Shown piece after piece: positions 33,197 through 43,010 of a DNA stretch of 64,000 nt. Position numbers and translations under genes: made by a program. The DNA is from Taxillus chinensis (taxonomy: Eukaryota; Streptophyta; Magnoliopsida; Santalales; Loranthaceae), in assembly GCA_023512835.1 (NCBI GenBank), contig CM042089.1:49685004-49749003 (forward strand), written 5' to 3'. Numbering within the stretch: position 1 is the stretch's first letter; every line of letters begins with the position of its first letter. The notes beneath the pieces are model-generated. The model was not told the DNA's origin. It did not search any database and saw only the letters and a list, made by a program, of their open reading frames with translations.

Positions 33197-34445
33197 TCTG
33201 GCACAACGCTTATCTGGTTAAACGATAATATCAATGTGAAAGATTACCAGATAGTGGAAGTTTTTTGTTTTATTATCAACTGATAAATACAACAAAATAA
33301 TAGCAGATTAAAGCTAATAATGCTTTTCAATCTACTGTAAACTCTCTTACACTCTGTTTACAATGACTCACACTAGCCGATATGATCTCTAAAAGCACTT
33401 GTACATGTACGCGCATATATGAAAATATACAAGTGTTAATATATATAGCCATCCGTCAGAAAACATCCTTGGAACTTGTTATTCTGAGCGACGTAAAGCA
33501 TTGACTATTCCTCAAAAATCTCTCAACCTTAATTGTTGCGGATGTGGAGCTCAAGATTTTGGGTTTGTAAAACATAAGTGTCTTCGTGTGCTCCCAATTT
33601 CAATTAAAGCTTTGTCCACATCTCCGTGTGTTCCACGTGTAAGATAATTTATGTTTTCAACAAGTTTGTCTTACATCGGCACACAGCGAGTTGACGACTT
33701 TGAATGCGAGGCTGATAAGTTGAAGTAGCGTCTTCTTAATACATGGTAAAGTTCCTTACTCTGTTTTAATGAAGCTCGGATCCTTACTCCGTGTCAGTAG
33801 TTGCTTACTCCGTGTCAGTTTGATACTGGAATCCTTATTCCGTGTCAACGCTTCCTTACTCCGTATGAACGAGAGGTTTGGAGAGCTTACTCTATATCAG
33901 CGCTTCCTTACTCCGCATGAGTAAAAAGGCCCGGATGGCTTACTCCGTACTAGCGCATCCTTACCCCGCTTGAATAAAAGGTTTGGATTCCTTACTCCGC
34001 ATCTCTTTTCATTACTCCGTGCGAACAAAGGGCTTGGGTTCTTATTCCGCACAAGTCGTTCCTTACTCCGCATGTTTGAAAGACTCGGATTCCTTACTCC
34101 GTGTTTTCTTGTCCTTAGTCCGCTTGAGTAGAAAACTTAACTTTTTATTCCGCGATAACTTTCTATTACTCCGTGCGAGATATAGCCGGGATTCTTATTC
34201 CGTATCTATTTAACTTAGTCCATTTTGAAGTGTAAGATGCGGAATCCTTAGTATGTAGCTTTAAGCATTTGGTTCGCACGAGTGATCCTTATTCCGTACG
34301 AAGACTTAGTTATTTACCAAGTATTTGATGACTCTCACGATGGTCCGGAACATGATTATGTATCCTGTCCTTAGCTTTTCTCTCACGAGTGAAAGTCCGG
34401 ATTAAGGTAATATCTTCTGCAACAACTTAAGAATAAATAGGCAAG
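33197..34445 (-). repeat. Sirevirus B 5' LTR, third piece
   Basis: It resumes with tctgg and the segment ccagatagtggaagt, collinear with LTR D from about 36950 to about 37890. It carries irregular 20-30-bp repeats around ccttactccgtgt (about 33740-34320). The expected outer terminus (tgatccaaca on the plus strand) is missing; homology stops near 34430-34445 at a scarred junction with element C. Confidence 0.82.
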
Positions 34446-34490
34446 GAAGACAGCATAGGAATCTACTGGTAATATCCTGTCCTTAGCTTT
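34446..34490. other. Templated filler at the B/C junction
   Basis: gaagacagcataggaatctact at 34446-34467 is an exact copy of 34564-34585 (118 bp away in element C). tatcctgtccttagcttt at 34473-34490 is an exact copy of 34361-34378 in LTR B. Two short templated copies lying between truncated elements are a typical trace of end-joining repair of a double-strand break. Confidence 0.7.
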
Positions 34491-34971
34491 GCATTTCACC
34501 GATATATATCTTGCCTGATGTCTCGGATTTGAAGTGTTGTCGTACTTCTTTTTTATTTGATTTGAAGACAGCATAGGAATCTACTTCTCTCATACAGCAC
34601 CTGTTTCTATGGACTCAGTTGATTTTTCATCCGGATATTCTCCTACGGATTATCTTTACCCCAGATGATAGTCAGTTCAATTCTTCTTGACTCTTGGACA
34701 TCTCAAATCGCGATAAACAAAGTATTATCTTACATTACGTATTTTTGAGGAGGGATAATGATGATCCATTAAATGCACGTCTCGAGCCGGGCACATAGTC
34801 ACTTCATTTTTTGGAAGAAGGCATACAGCTGTCATAAATGCTTGGTTCTGTTGCCTTCACATCATCTCTTTACTCGGAGGCACTCAACTATCAAGTCTAA
34901 TGATATTAAATTGTCAGGCGGTTCACTGTTCATTTTGCTTAAACCCTAGACCTGCCGGCATCCACTGACCT

Positions 34972-34983
34972 GCTATATATATC
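34972..34983 (+). promoter_or_regulatory. TATA box before Sirevirus C third ORF
   Basis: gctatatatatc, with the TATA starting at 34974, 115 bp before the ATG at 35089. Sirevirus B has the same element 113 bp before its ATG. The sequence between (cataagccttcaagca, then a pyrimidine-rich leader) is conserved between B and C. Confidence 0.55.
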
Positions 34984-35088
34984 ATAAGCCTTCAAGCAAA
35001 GAGTGTCTTATCACTCTCACATTTCATCATCGCTCTTCATCTTCTCAAAATCCTTAATTTCCTTTCCCTTCTCTCGAATCCAATTCCT

Positions 35089-36870
35089 ATGGCACCCGAA
35101 CCGCTCTCTCAAGCGTCAATCCCGGCCATTTGGTTGATTGGAACTCGTTTCCAATCCTCCGGCGTGGTTTTCCGGAACTTCGCCCTTTACTTGAAGTAAG
35201 CCACCTCTTAAACCTGGTTTCTGATCTTGTCGATCTCCTTATGAATGATATCACCGAGTTCTACCGGAATATCCGCCGCACCACCGACTCCATCTGTTCC
35301 ACCATTAGGGGTGAATCCATTGTTATCACCCTGACCGTCCTTCGTGCCGCTCTCCATCTTACTTTTGGTTCTCATCAGACCGGACCCAAAGCCAACGGCA
35401 GCTTCCATAGGCTGCACTTACAAAGGGAAGGAATACAAGACGAAGTCCTTCCAAGGTCATTATAGATATATGGCAACCATCCTGAGCCGGTGTTTTCTTG
35501 CTGGCACAACATCCCTCGATTCCATCCCGTATGACCTGCTTCTAGCTATGTACGGAGTCTTTGAGGGTCTTCCGATGGATTGGGGGACATTCTTGTTCCG
35601 GTTGCCTGGGCAACAACCCAAAGAATCAATCTTTTGGGCGGATACTCATCATCGTCTTCGAGCATTTGCGTTCGTCCCACTTCAATGAACATGGCGTCAT
35701 CCCTTTCCCCCCAAGCATTCTATCTTTACCATCTAACACCTTGACAGGACTCGATGGCACGCCGACCTTCTACTTCTATCCGCCTTGTCCCCGCTATGGA
35801 ACAACAGGAAGTTCGGTTGGTAACCCGGCCGATAGCTTTGTCCCCGAGGTCGCTTATTCTCCCGATGTCGGCTTTGCCCACCGGTCCTCACGGATTCGGT
35901 CTCGTGGCTGCTCCTTCCATCTCCCGCGCTCCCAAGACAACATTCACGCCGACCCATCCGAGGTTGCGGGGCCATCTCATCCAAGTTGTCCTCCACTGAT
36001 TCGCGAGAACCTTCTGCATCGATGTCCCCACGCTTGATTCTCTTGTTGTTGCTACTTCACTTGTGATCTGCTTATTCTTTGCGGCGGTGGTGATGTCCCT
36101 ACCTCTCCTCCGGAAGTACCCTTGCCCCCACTTCCTTAACCTCGAGACTACCTAGACCATCTTCCCGCCAACACTCTTACAGACCTATGGTTCCGTTTCG
36201 GCCTTGCCGAACGGTCACCATCCCCGACAATGATCTTCGGGTGTACTATACCCGCAATACTCAAACCCCGAAGCCATGATCATTTGGAACTTGAACCACT
36301 GCTTTCTTACGTCGGCTTCCCTTCCTGACCACCATTTGCCGTTACCTCGGACCGGCCCATGACGCACGGGTTCCTTCCCCTGCCGAGGCCGGACCCTCTT
36401 CTCCTCCTGCTGTCATTCCTGTTGTTAACCTCTCTAGTCAAAGAGGATTTGCTACCCTAGATGCCTCCAATGCTCCAACTGGTCCCTCTACTGGCGATGA
36501 CCAACCTCTCTCTCCTCCCTGCCGACTCCCGCCTAACGCACTCCGCCCCTCTTCATGCGAGGAAGTCCTCCAAAGCACCGGAGTTTGCGCTTAGAGCATA
36601 CCTCTTTGGCACATCCACTCGACGTTGTGATCTCTCGCACATCTGGACCACCATGCTCAAGCCTAGAGCGCCCAAATCACCGCCATCACCGTTAAGGTTG
36701 ATGCTCTTGGCGCTCGACTCCTTTCCTTGTTAACCGACTCTTCCACTTCCATCGAGTATAAGATGGATGTTGTAGCCCTCATCTGTGCATTCATTGTTTA
36801 CCACATTTTCGGACTTGGATGACACCATGGCTCGTGCTCCTGCCGCTCCCCAGAGATTTGCCAAAACGGG
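35089..36870 (+). pseudogene. Sirevirus C third (env-position) ORF
   Basis: The ATG at 35089 (MAPEPLSQAS) goes out of frame near 35130. The homologous blocks are ELRPLLEVSHLLNL, DITEFYRNIR, GESIVITLTVLRAALHL, then HYRYMATILSRCFLAGTTSLDSIPYD. They match B and, in pattern, the Athila third ORFs. Downstream is Ser/Pro-rich sequence (about 35730-36560) and, near 36660-36720, AQITAITVKVDALGARLLS, which has a counterpart in D at about 39270-39210. Frames change at least five times. The C-terminal domain is cut off by LTR D. Confidence 0.72.
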
Positions 36871-36873
36871 GGA

Positions 36874-37964
36874 TGATGGTCCCTTGGAGCCTAAAGGGGG
36901 GGGTCAATAGGCTCTTATTAAAACTCTTTCCTTTCTCTCAAGACCCAAACACTTATCTAGTTTAAGTGATAAAATCACTGCGGAAGATAACCAGATAGTG
37001 GAAGTATTTTGTTTTATTATCACAAGATGAATACAACAAAATAGAAGCAAAACTCTCTTACACTCTGTTTACAAATGAACTCACACACTAGCCAAGTTCT
37101 ATCTCTAAAGATGATAAAGTTCCTCTATTTTTCGACTTCTTTAACCTCTTTTTAATTCTAATGTATAAGTATGAATATTTATACAAAACATTCCTAAGAG
37201 ACAACCTTGGAACTTGTAGTTCCGGAATGCGTTCCGCACTAACTATCCCTCGGTAATCTCTCTGCCTTGACTGCTGCAGATTGTGGAGCTCAAGATCTTG
37301 GATTTGAAGAGTATAAGTGTCTCTGTGAGTTCCGAGATACAATTAAGGTTGTGTCCACATATCCGGATGATCCACGTGTAAGATTCTTCAGATTCTCAAT
37401 ACATTCGTCTTACATTGGGACACCACGAGCTGATAACTTTAAATGCGGTTTAGTTGGGGCGATGTCTTCTTGGTCCGGTATAATTTTCCTTACTCCGTAG
37501 CTAATGAAGCTCGGAACCTTACTCCGTGTCAATGGTTGCTTACTCCATATCTATTTAGTACTGGAATCCTTAGTCCGTGTCAGCGCTTTCTTACTCCGCA
37601 TGTAAGTTCCTTACTCCATATGTAATTTCCTTACTCCGTATGTAATTTCCTTACTCTGTATGTAATTTCCTTACTCCGTATGTAAGTTCCTTACTCCGGG
37701 CGAGTCTTGAAAAGTCTGATAACTTATTCCGTAGGATTGTTCCTTATTCCGTATGTATTTGTTACTTGGTTATTTACCAAGTGTTTGACGACACTCACTC
37801 TTGTCCGGATCAGGATTATGTATCCTGTCCTTAGCTTTGCTCTCACGAGTGCATCTCCTGGATTAATAACATATCTTCGCAATGATCAAATAAACACAAA
37901 AGATCTCAGATCAAATTACATAAGGCTTTATCAGCATTATCCAAATTCGGGGTTTGATCCAACA
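36874..37964 (-). repeat. 3' LTR of Sirevirus D (1091 bp)
   Basis: On the minus strand it starts TGTTGGATCAAACC (37964) after a polypurine tract and ends GGGACCATCA (36874). It is collinear with the three LTR pieces of B. It contains five near-identical 20-bp units ccttactccgtatgtaattt (about 37606-37700) and scattered ttactccg motifs. Confidence 0.88.
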
Positions 37965-37981
37965 ATCTCCCCCAATTATGG
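37965..37981 (-). other. Polypurine tract of Sirevirus D
   Basis: The minus strand reads CCATAATTGGGGGAGAT directly before the LTR start. It confirms that D is a minus-strand element and that 36874-37964 is its 3' LTR. Confidence 0.85.
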
Positions 37982-38106
37982 ATATGCCCAAACCCTTTGT
38001 AATCCGATCTGGTAAGCAATGCAAAAGAATAACATACGAATACGCAACACAACCAATTTCATTAATCAGCAACTAAATACAATTCAGCCTTAATACAAGT
38101 TTTTCA

Positions 38107-39301
38107 CTAAGGTACATAAGGCTTACTATACTTGAAGATCATAGTTCTTGCCTTCTCTCTTAGCTCCATTATGCCTTCATCGTAAATGTGGAGTGTTGGC
38201 TCCAATGTTTGTCCACGGTTAAGAACGACTTGATGAAGTGACAGACAAAGGCTCATGACTATCTCCATCCAGGTGTTGTGGCACTTGTTTCTTGCCCCAG
38301 AATGTCGCCTTGAGTTTCTCGGTCGGACGCAGGGGTGTGATACCCAACTCTTCATATAATCCGGCTTTCTTCACGGCCGGTTAGCTTGAGACACAGAGGT
38401 TCCCATTGATTCTTCCTAACGAAGTGCTCCACAATCCGATGAGAATCAATGAGAATCATCCGCTTGGACTGAATCATGAAGACAGCCATCATGAAGTGTG
38501 GCGACATGATCCGGTACGGAATGAGGATGGTTGAGAGAGTTTTCCATGGCTTGCTATCCTCAGCAGTTCCGTCGATGAAAGTCTGAATTAACTCCACACT
38601 GGGAAGATAGCCCTCATTCCAACATGGCAGAACTTCAAACAAGTGCCCATCTTCATAAAGAGATGGAAACGACCTCATCTCCATTTTAGCGACTCTCGAG
38701 AAGTTGTCAATGTCTTCGTAGTAAAGAGTCCTTTTCTCCGAACAAAGAGTCCGAATGTCGGCCGGAGAGAAAGGGTACATTTCGAAAGACATCTTCTCTC
38801 ACAGAAGACGCAGCATAAGATTTCATTGCCTTGCGCAAGCTTCCATCCGCATCAGACGGGTCAAACTCCGCATAGGATGGGAGGAAGGTATCAGCTGCGG
38901 ATGAGGAGAATGGAGGAGGAGCTGGAGGTGCAGTAGAGGAGCTTGGTTGAGAGAAGCGGCTTCGTTTGGGAATTTGAACTCCCTGGAAATGCGAAGTGGC
39001 AGGCCGCTTCTCGGTCCGAGTAGATGGTTGTGGGGCGAAGGAGTAGACGGATCGGATGACACTCTCTCCCCCGGTTTGGCAAATCGCCGGGGAAGCAACA
39101 GGAGGACGAGCCATCGTATGCGCCCGGATCCGCGAAGGAAGTAGACGGTGAATGGACGGAGGTGGCGACAAGATCCATTTTTCTGCTCCATGGAAATGGA
39201 GGAGTCAGTGAGAGCAGAGAGGAGTTGGGCGCCGAGGGCATCAACTTTGGCAGCGATGGCGGAAATTTGGGCGCTTTGAGCGTGGGCATGTCAGTCCACA
39301 A
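38107..39301 (-). pseudogene. Sirevirus D third ORF, C-terminal part with degenerate ULP1-like domain
   Basis: Reading minus from 39301: AQISAIAAKVDALGAQLLS (as in C), then Ser/Pro-rich sequence, then an open block (38792-38352) with TAEDSKPWKTLSTILIP, HFMMAVFM and MILIDSHR. This lines up with GAAEGHRSWHQVHEVLIP, HFVLLQLD and VVLYDPSQ of the Athila P ULP1-like domain, keeping the His and Asp. Near 38300-38260 a QHLDGDSHE segment occupies the place of the Gln..Cys-Gly motif, with no Cys. The similarity is weak and the frames are broken; I infer a decayed or diverged protease-like fold. Confidence 0.55.
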
Positions 39302-39405
39302 ATATGGTAAGACTCTATATGGTTAATATATACATAACATTCCAACAAAGGGCTAACACACACAACCACACACACTTTCATGTTTTTCCTTTAAGGGATT
39401 GTTTT
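39302..39405 (-). other. Sirevirus D remainder, no feature seen
   Basis: About 100 bp of internal D sequence (AC-rich, with acacacaaccacacacac) before the LTR F terminus. No frame or motif recognised. Confidence 0.4.
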
Positions 39406-39426
39406 TGTCACGCCCCGATTTCCTTC

Positions 39427-41630
39427 TGTAGGACCCTATTTTGTCCGGGTTGGACATACTAACCCCATTTGATATACCTTTCCGCCCATGCCATATACCT
39501 TATTGAACAGGTCCACAATGATCCCATACTTCCAAGGAATGGTCTACCCCAATCGGCACGAGATGGATACAATTGACACGGATGGTGGAGTTCAAAATTA
39601 ATGACTTTTGCTACAAGTCCTTGAAGCACCCCAAGACCAACACCAGGTGATGGAGGATGAAAATTCGAGACCAACGCACTTGACCGAGCTCAAATCGGAC
39701 TTAAAATGAAGAAGTTATGGCCAAAACAACTTTTGTTGGAAAAAGTCAAACTTGCCAAAAGACGATCGATGCCCCTGGTCAAACTGCCCGCAAAAGTGAT
39801 CATGCGAAACTCTTCAAAATGCCTATGTAGGCGAATACGGATCTCCCCAAACAATTCCTGGAAGGTTACCCATTTTTGCATTTTTGGTGGGGGTAAAAAG
39901 GTAATTAAAAAAAAGGGTTGACCGTTGACCGTTGACCTGCCGACACTTCGACCCATTGACCCCGAAGCTCGAAGCCTCGAAGCCTCGAAGCCCCGAAGCT
40001 CAAAGCCCCAAAATCCCGAAGCTCGAAGCCTCGAAGCCCCGAAGCTCGAAGCCCCGAAGCCCCGAAGCTCGAAGCTCGAAGCCCCGAAGCCTCGAAGCCT
40101 CGAAGCCTCGAAGCTCGAAGCCTCGAAGTCCCGAAGCTCGAAGCCCCGAAGCTCGAAGCCCTGATGCCTCGAAGCCTCGAAGCCCCGTTGACCTGCTGAT
40201 TTCTGACCTTCGACCCTTCGACCCTCGAAGCCTCGCTGCCGACACTTCAACCCCCTGACTCTCGAAGCCTCGAAGCCCCGCCCGTCGACACTCCGACCTT
40301 CGACCCTTCGACCCTTGACCCTCGAAGCCTATAACCCTCCGACCTTCGACTCGCCCTTTCGACCTTCAACCCCCTAACTCTCGAAGCCTCGAAGCCCCGC
40401 CGCCGACACTCCGACCTTCGACCCTTCGACCCTTGACCCTGCGATGCCTTGACCTGCGAACCTTCGAACCTTGACCTACGACCCACGGACCCTCGAAGCC
40501 TATCAACCTCCGACCTTCGACCCTTCAACCCGTTGACCGTTGACCTTTGACCTGCCGACACTTTGACCCGTTGACCGTTGACTTTCGCCCCACCAAAATT
40601 TCGACCCATCGCAGCTTCGACTCGCCGACACTTCGACCCGCCGACACTTCGACCCTACCGACATTCGACCCTTAACGTCCGACTTTCGCTATTTGGCTCC
40701 TCTCGCCGGCTTCCTCGCCGGCTTGCTCACGGGATGCATTTTATGTGCCGGCAAAGATGCTTTTCAACGACCCCGTCGATCACATGTGCTAAAATACAAA
40801 TTAAAAAAAGGCAATCACGAGCTGCCAGTCGCCAGACCACCCGACAAATCGCACAAGACCTAGATGAAAATAAGGGAATCAATAATACAGCATTAAATGC
40901 TACAATTAATGACAGTCCAGCCAAAAATTTTCTGCCAGCCCTTAAAACACAGTCTGCTATCCACGCGAAGAAGGAGATAACGCTCGAGTCCGCCCTGGGC
41001 AAGAGAGTTGACGGAAACAAAAGGAGAGCGAGAAAAGGAAGAGGGGGATTCGTCAATGAAAAAAAGGGAGAGGTTGGGTTTTCAAGTTGAAGAGAGCTAT
41101 CAAAAAAAAAAGAGAGGAAGAGGGAACCCTCCATCATTCCGCGAGAAAAACCAAAAAAGGGGAAAATAAAAAATTTTAGGACTTCAATTTCCAAAAGTAA
41201 AACCAAAAACCAAAACCAACCCATAGGATCTCATTCTCCATTTCAAACAAAAAACTCAAAACTTTTAGGATTCCCTTTAGGGATTTAGGGTAAATCGATT
41301 TTAACCATACCTTTGACAAATAACTTAGCTAAATAAAAATCATAGACTCTTTAGGAAACTTAACCTAGTCATGGCAAAGGATAAATAAAATAAAAACCTT
41401 CTCCTCCTAAATTAGATACCAAGGAAAGGGGCCGTAGGGGTGCTAATCCTTCCCTACACGTAACCAACTCCCGAACCCTTCTCGATAACGAGACCACACA
41501 CTTTAAACTACTCAAAGTAGAGGGTATCCAATCGTACCCCAAAAACAGTTGGTGGCGACTCTAAAATTTCTCACCATTGGTCTAGTTTGAGCTCACCCCA
41601 AAAGGGCCCGGACAAAAACCAGTGATGACA
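39427..41630 (+). repeat. Solo LTR E (2204 bp)
   Basis: It is flanked by ccttc on both sides (39422-39426, 41631-41635). It starts TGTAGGACCCTATTTTGTCCGGG and ends CCCGGACAAAAACC...TGATGACA, so its ends share the inverted segment ttttgtccggg. It is related to M and O. No PBS, PPT or coding remnant. It contains the tcgaagcc arrays and, near its 3' end, the ttggtggcgactct segment seen in some Tat/Ogre-type LTR ends; the superfamily is not proven. Confidence 0.88.
39945..40700 (+). repeat. tcgaagcc and ttcgaccc arrays in LTR E
   Basis: 39958-40200 is an array of an 8-bp unit, tcgaagcc, with ccgaagct variants. 40200-40700 is made of ttcgaccct/ccgacact/gttgacc units of about 9 bp. Open frames on both strands here come from the repeat and are not genes. 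Confidence 0.88.
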
Positions 41631-42542
41631 CCTTCTACCTTGGAAACGGGTTGTGGATCGCTCTTGCCCATACCCGAAGGGTCAAAGGGTTGGTACAAAA
41701 GACCTAAGAAAGACTTATAGCACGGGTGCTGTCCTAACTTCGCACAATAGTCTTGCATGCCACAAAGCACGCATCTGTTCTCACATGACATGCTCACATA
41801 GACAAGCAAGTAATAACCTTTTAAAACATCACAAAATAAATACTTTCATTAAAACTTATTTGGGAAAAACCCCATCCATAAAGTTACCAACCGGTATCCT
41901 CAACCCATAAGTCCATAGTTTACATTTTGCCTTAGGTCTTCCCAAAATAGAGTACATGACAATAAAACAATATAAATCAAATAATAAAAAGAAACACGCC
42001 ATAGTTCCAAGGAAGTCTATCACCTTAGCTCGTCCACTTATTGCCGGCTAGACCATGTAAAAAAAGTTTATAGGAAGGGTGAGCAAACCATAGCTCGGTA
42101 GGGATCAATTCTCCGAGGTTCATCCCACTCTAGGCATGCATGATAAGTATATGTTTGTGCTTGTGTAGTGATTAGTACAATAATATTTCACCCGGTAAGC
42201 ACTCAAATTTACCAGTGCCTGCACTGGAAAGCAGAGGACACCCCGCCACCATGGTGACATAACTTACCACACTAGGAGAATGTTACATTTGTCCACTTAA
42301 GGAATGTAACATTTTCCACCCAAGTCAAGTATGGCAATTACCTCCTCGGAAGCCATACCCACCCTCGGGAATGGGTGTAGACTTAGCCCACTGTTGTGAG
42401 TCCTACACCGAGGCTCAGGCATGTAGTCCTGGCCAAATCTCAAGGGACCTAGTGATGTGACTGGTCCAATGAAATTCCTCTCAAAGGAATTTCCTCAATC
42501 ATGTATAGTGAATCTCAGTCCTACAAATAGAGTTTGGGTAAT

Positions 42543-42739
42543 TGTAACAACCTAAGTCTCCCGTAGTACGATATTATCCGGTTTAGGGCCTAAGCCCAAT
42601 CCCTGGTATTGTTCTTGGTAGTGCCACATAGGCACTCCAAAAGGCCTCGTGCCAGGAGAGGTATCCACGCCCTCTTATAAGGAATGCTTCGTTCTCCTCC
42701 CCAACCGATGTGGGACTTGCAAAGTCCTCGGACTCCACA
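42543..42739 (-). repeat. TRIM 3' LTR (197 bp)
   Basis: Minus-strand TGTGGAGTCCGAGGAC...TTAGGTTGTTACA. It aligns with 42815-43010 with about 25 differences by eye. Confidence 0.88.
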
Positions 42740-42800
42740 ATTCATCCCCGTTAGGAGGCCCACGTCCTCGTGGGACTATAGCACATCGACCCGGTCCCCA

Positions 42801-42812
42801 GCTCTGATACCA
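42801..42812 (-). other. Primer-binding site of the TRIM
   Basis: Minus-strand TGGTATCAGAGC, complementary to initiator tRNA-Met, two bases from the LTR end. Confidence 0.9.
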
Positions 42813-42814
42813 TC

Positions 42815-43010
42815 TGTAACAACCCAAGTTTCCCGTAGCACGATATTATCCAGTTCAGGGCCAAGCCCAATCCCCGGTTTTGTTCTTGGCAGTGGCACAC
42901 AGGCACCCCAAAAGGTCTCATGCCAGGAGAGGTATCCACTCCCTCTTATGAGGCACGCTTCGTGCTCCTCCCTAGCCGATGTGGGAATTGCAAAGTCCTC
43001 AGACTCCACA
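42815..43010 (-). repeat. TRIM 5' LTR (196 bp)
   Basis: Minus-strand TGTGGAGTCTGAGGAC...TTGGGTTGTTACA, next to the PBS, hence the 5' LTR. Confidence 0.88.

Larger units (their letters stand above)
8167..34445 (-). mobile_element. Sirevirus-type copia element B, split by nested insertions
   Basis: A copia pol on the minus strand has a long gag with zinc knuckle, a PBS complementary to initiator tRNA-Met, and an additional ORF downstream of pol. This is the architecture of Sireviruses (SIRE1-like). Its 5' LTR survives in three pieces (14730-14750, 28126-28176, 33197-about 34445) separated by Athila P and solo LTR M. The 3' end, with the rest of the third ORF and the 3' LTR, lies beyond the J/G/A block at the left and outside the window. 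The pol is decayed. Confidence 0.85.
34491..36873 (+). mobile_element. Sirevirus C fragment: pol-ORF3 spacer and third ORF
   Basis: Plus-strand homologue of the B segment 9430-8167, starting gcatttcaccgat and running through the spacer, TATA box and third ORF. It is cut on the left by the repair junction and on the right by LTR D at 36874. No pol or LTR of C itself is in the window. Confidence 0.8.
36874..39405 (-). mobile_element. Sirevirus-type element D, 3' end
   Basis: A minus-strand element shows, from right to left, the C-terminal part of the third ORF, polypurine tract and 3' LTR. Its left flank gggga (36869-36873) would be half of the target-site duplication. It is interrupted at 39406 by LTR F, so the remainder lies beyond the window. 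It is inserted in the third ORF of element C. Confidence 0.82.
42543..43010 (-). mobile_element. TRIM (miniature LTR retrotransposon, 468 bp)
   Basis: Two LTRs of 197 bp (42543-42739) and 196 bp (42815-43010) flank a 75-bp internal region. The PBS TGGTATCAGAGC (minus, 42812-42801) is two bases from one LTR, and acggggatgaat beside the other LTR is a PPT-like tract. On the minus strand the LTRs start TGTGGAGTC and end GTTGTTACA. Flanks gtaat/ataat give an imperfect target-site duplication. Segments such as cccacatcgg, aggcctttt and aatatcgtgctacgg resemble Cassandra-type TRIMs, but I see no 5S-like block. Confidence 0.9.

Noticed and set aside
33197..33220. Primer-binding-site-like tctggcacaacg after the terminus of M
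   Set aside because: tctgg is the target-site duplication and the following bases align with the Sirevirus LTR, so it is not a PBS.
39690..40609. Repetitive proteins such as EASKPRSSKP on plus and LRGFELRGFE on minus
   Set aside because: Read from the tcgaagcc array in LTR E; different strands and frames give equally long frames, so not coding.
41636..42542. Possible separate gene between E and the TRIM
   Set aside because: Collinear on the minus strand with the 3' part of Tekay-family LTRs (gtgagcaaccatag, catcccac, cccttcgggt segments); no coding frame.
42740..42814. Possible tRNA-like sequence near the gctctgatacca motif
   Set aside because: It is the primer-binding site of the TRIM, which is complementary to a tRNA end; no cloverleaf can be drawn.
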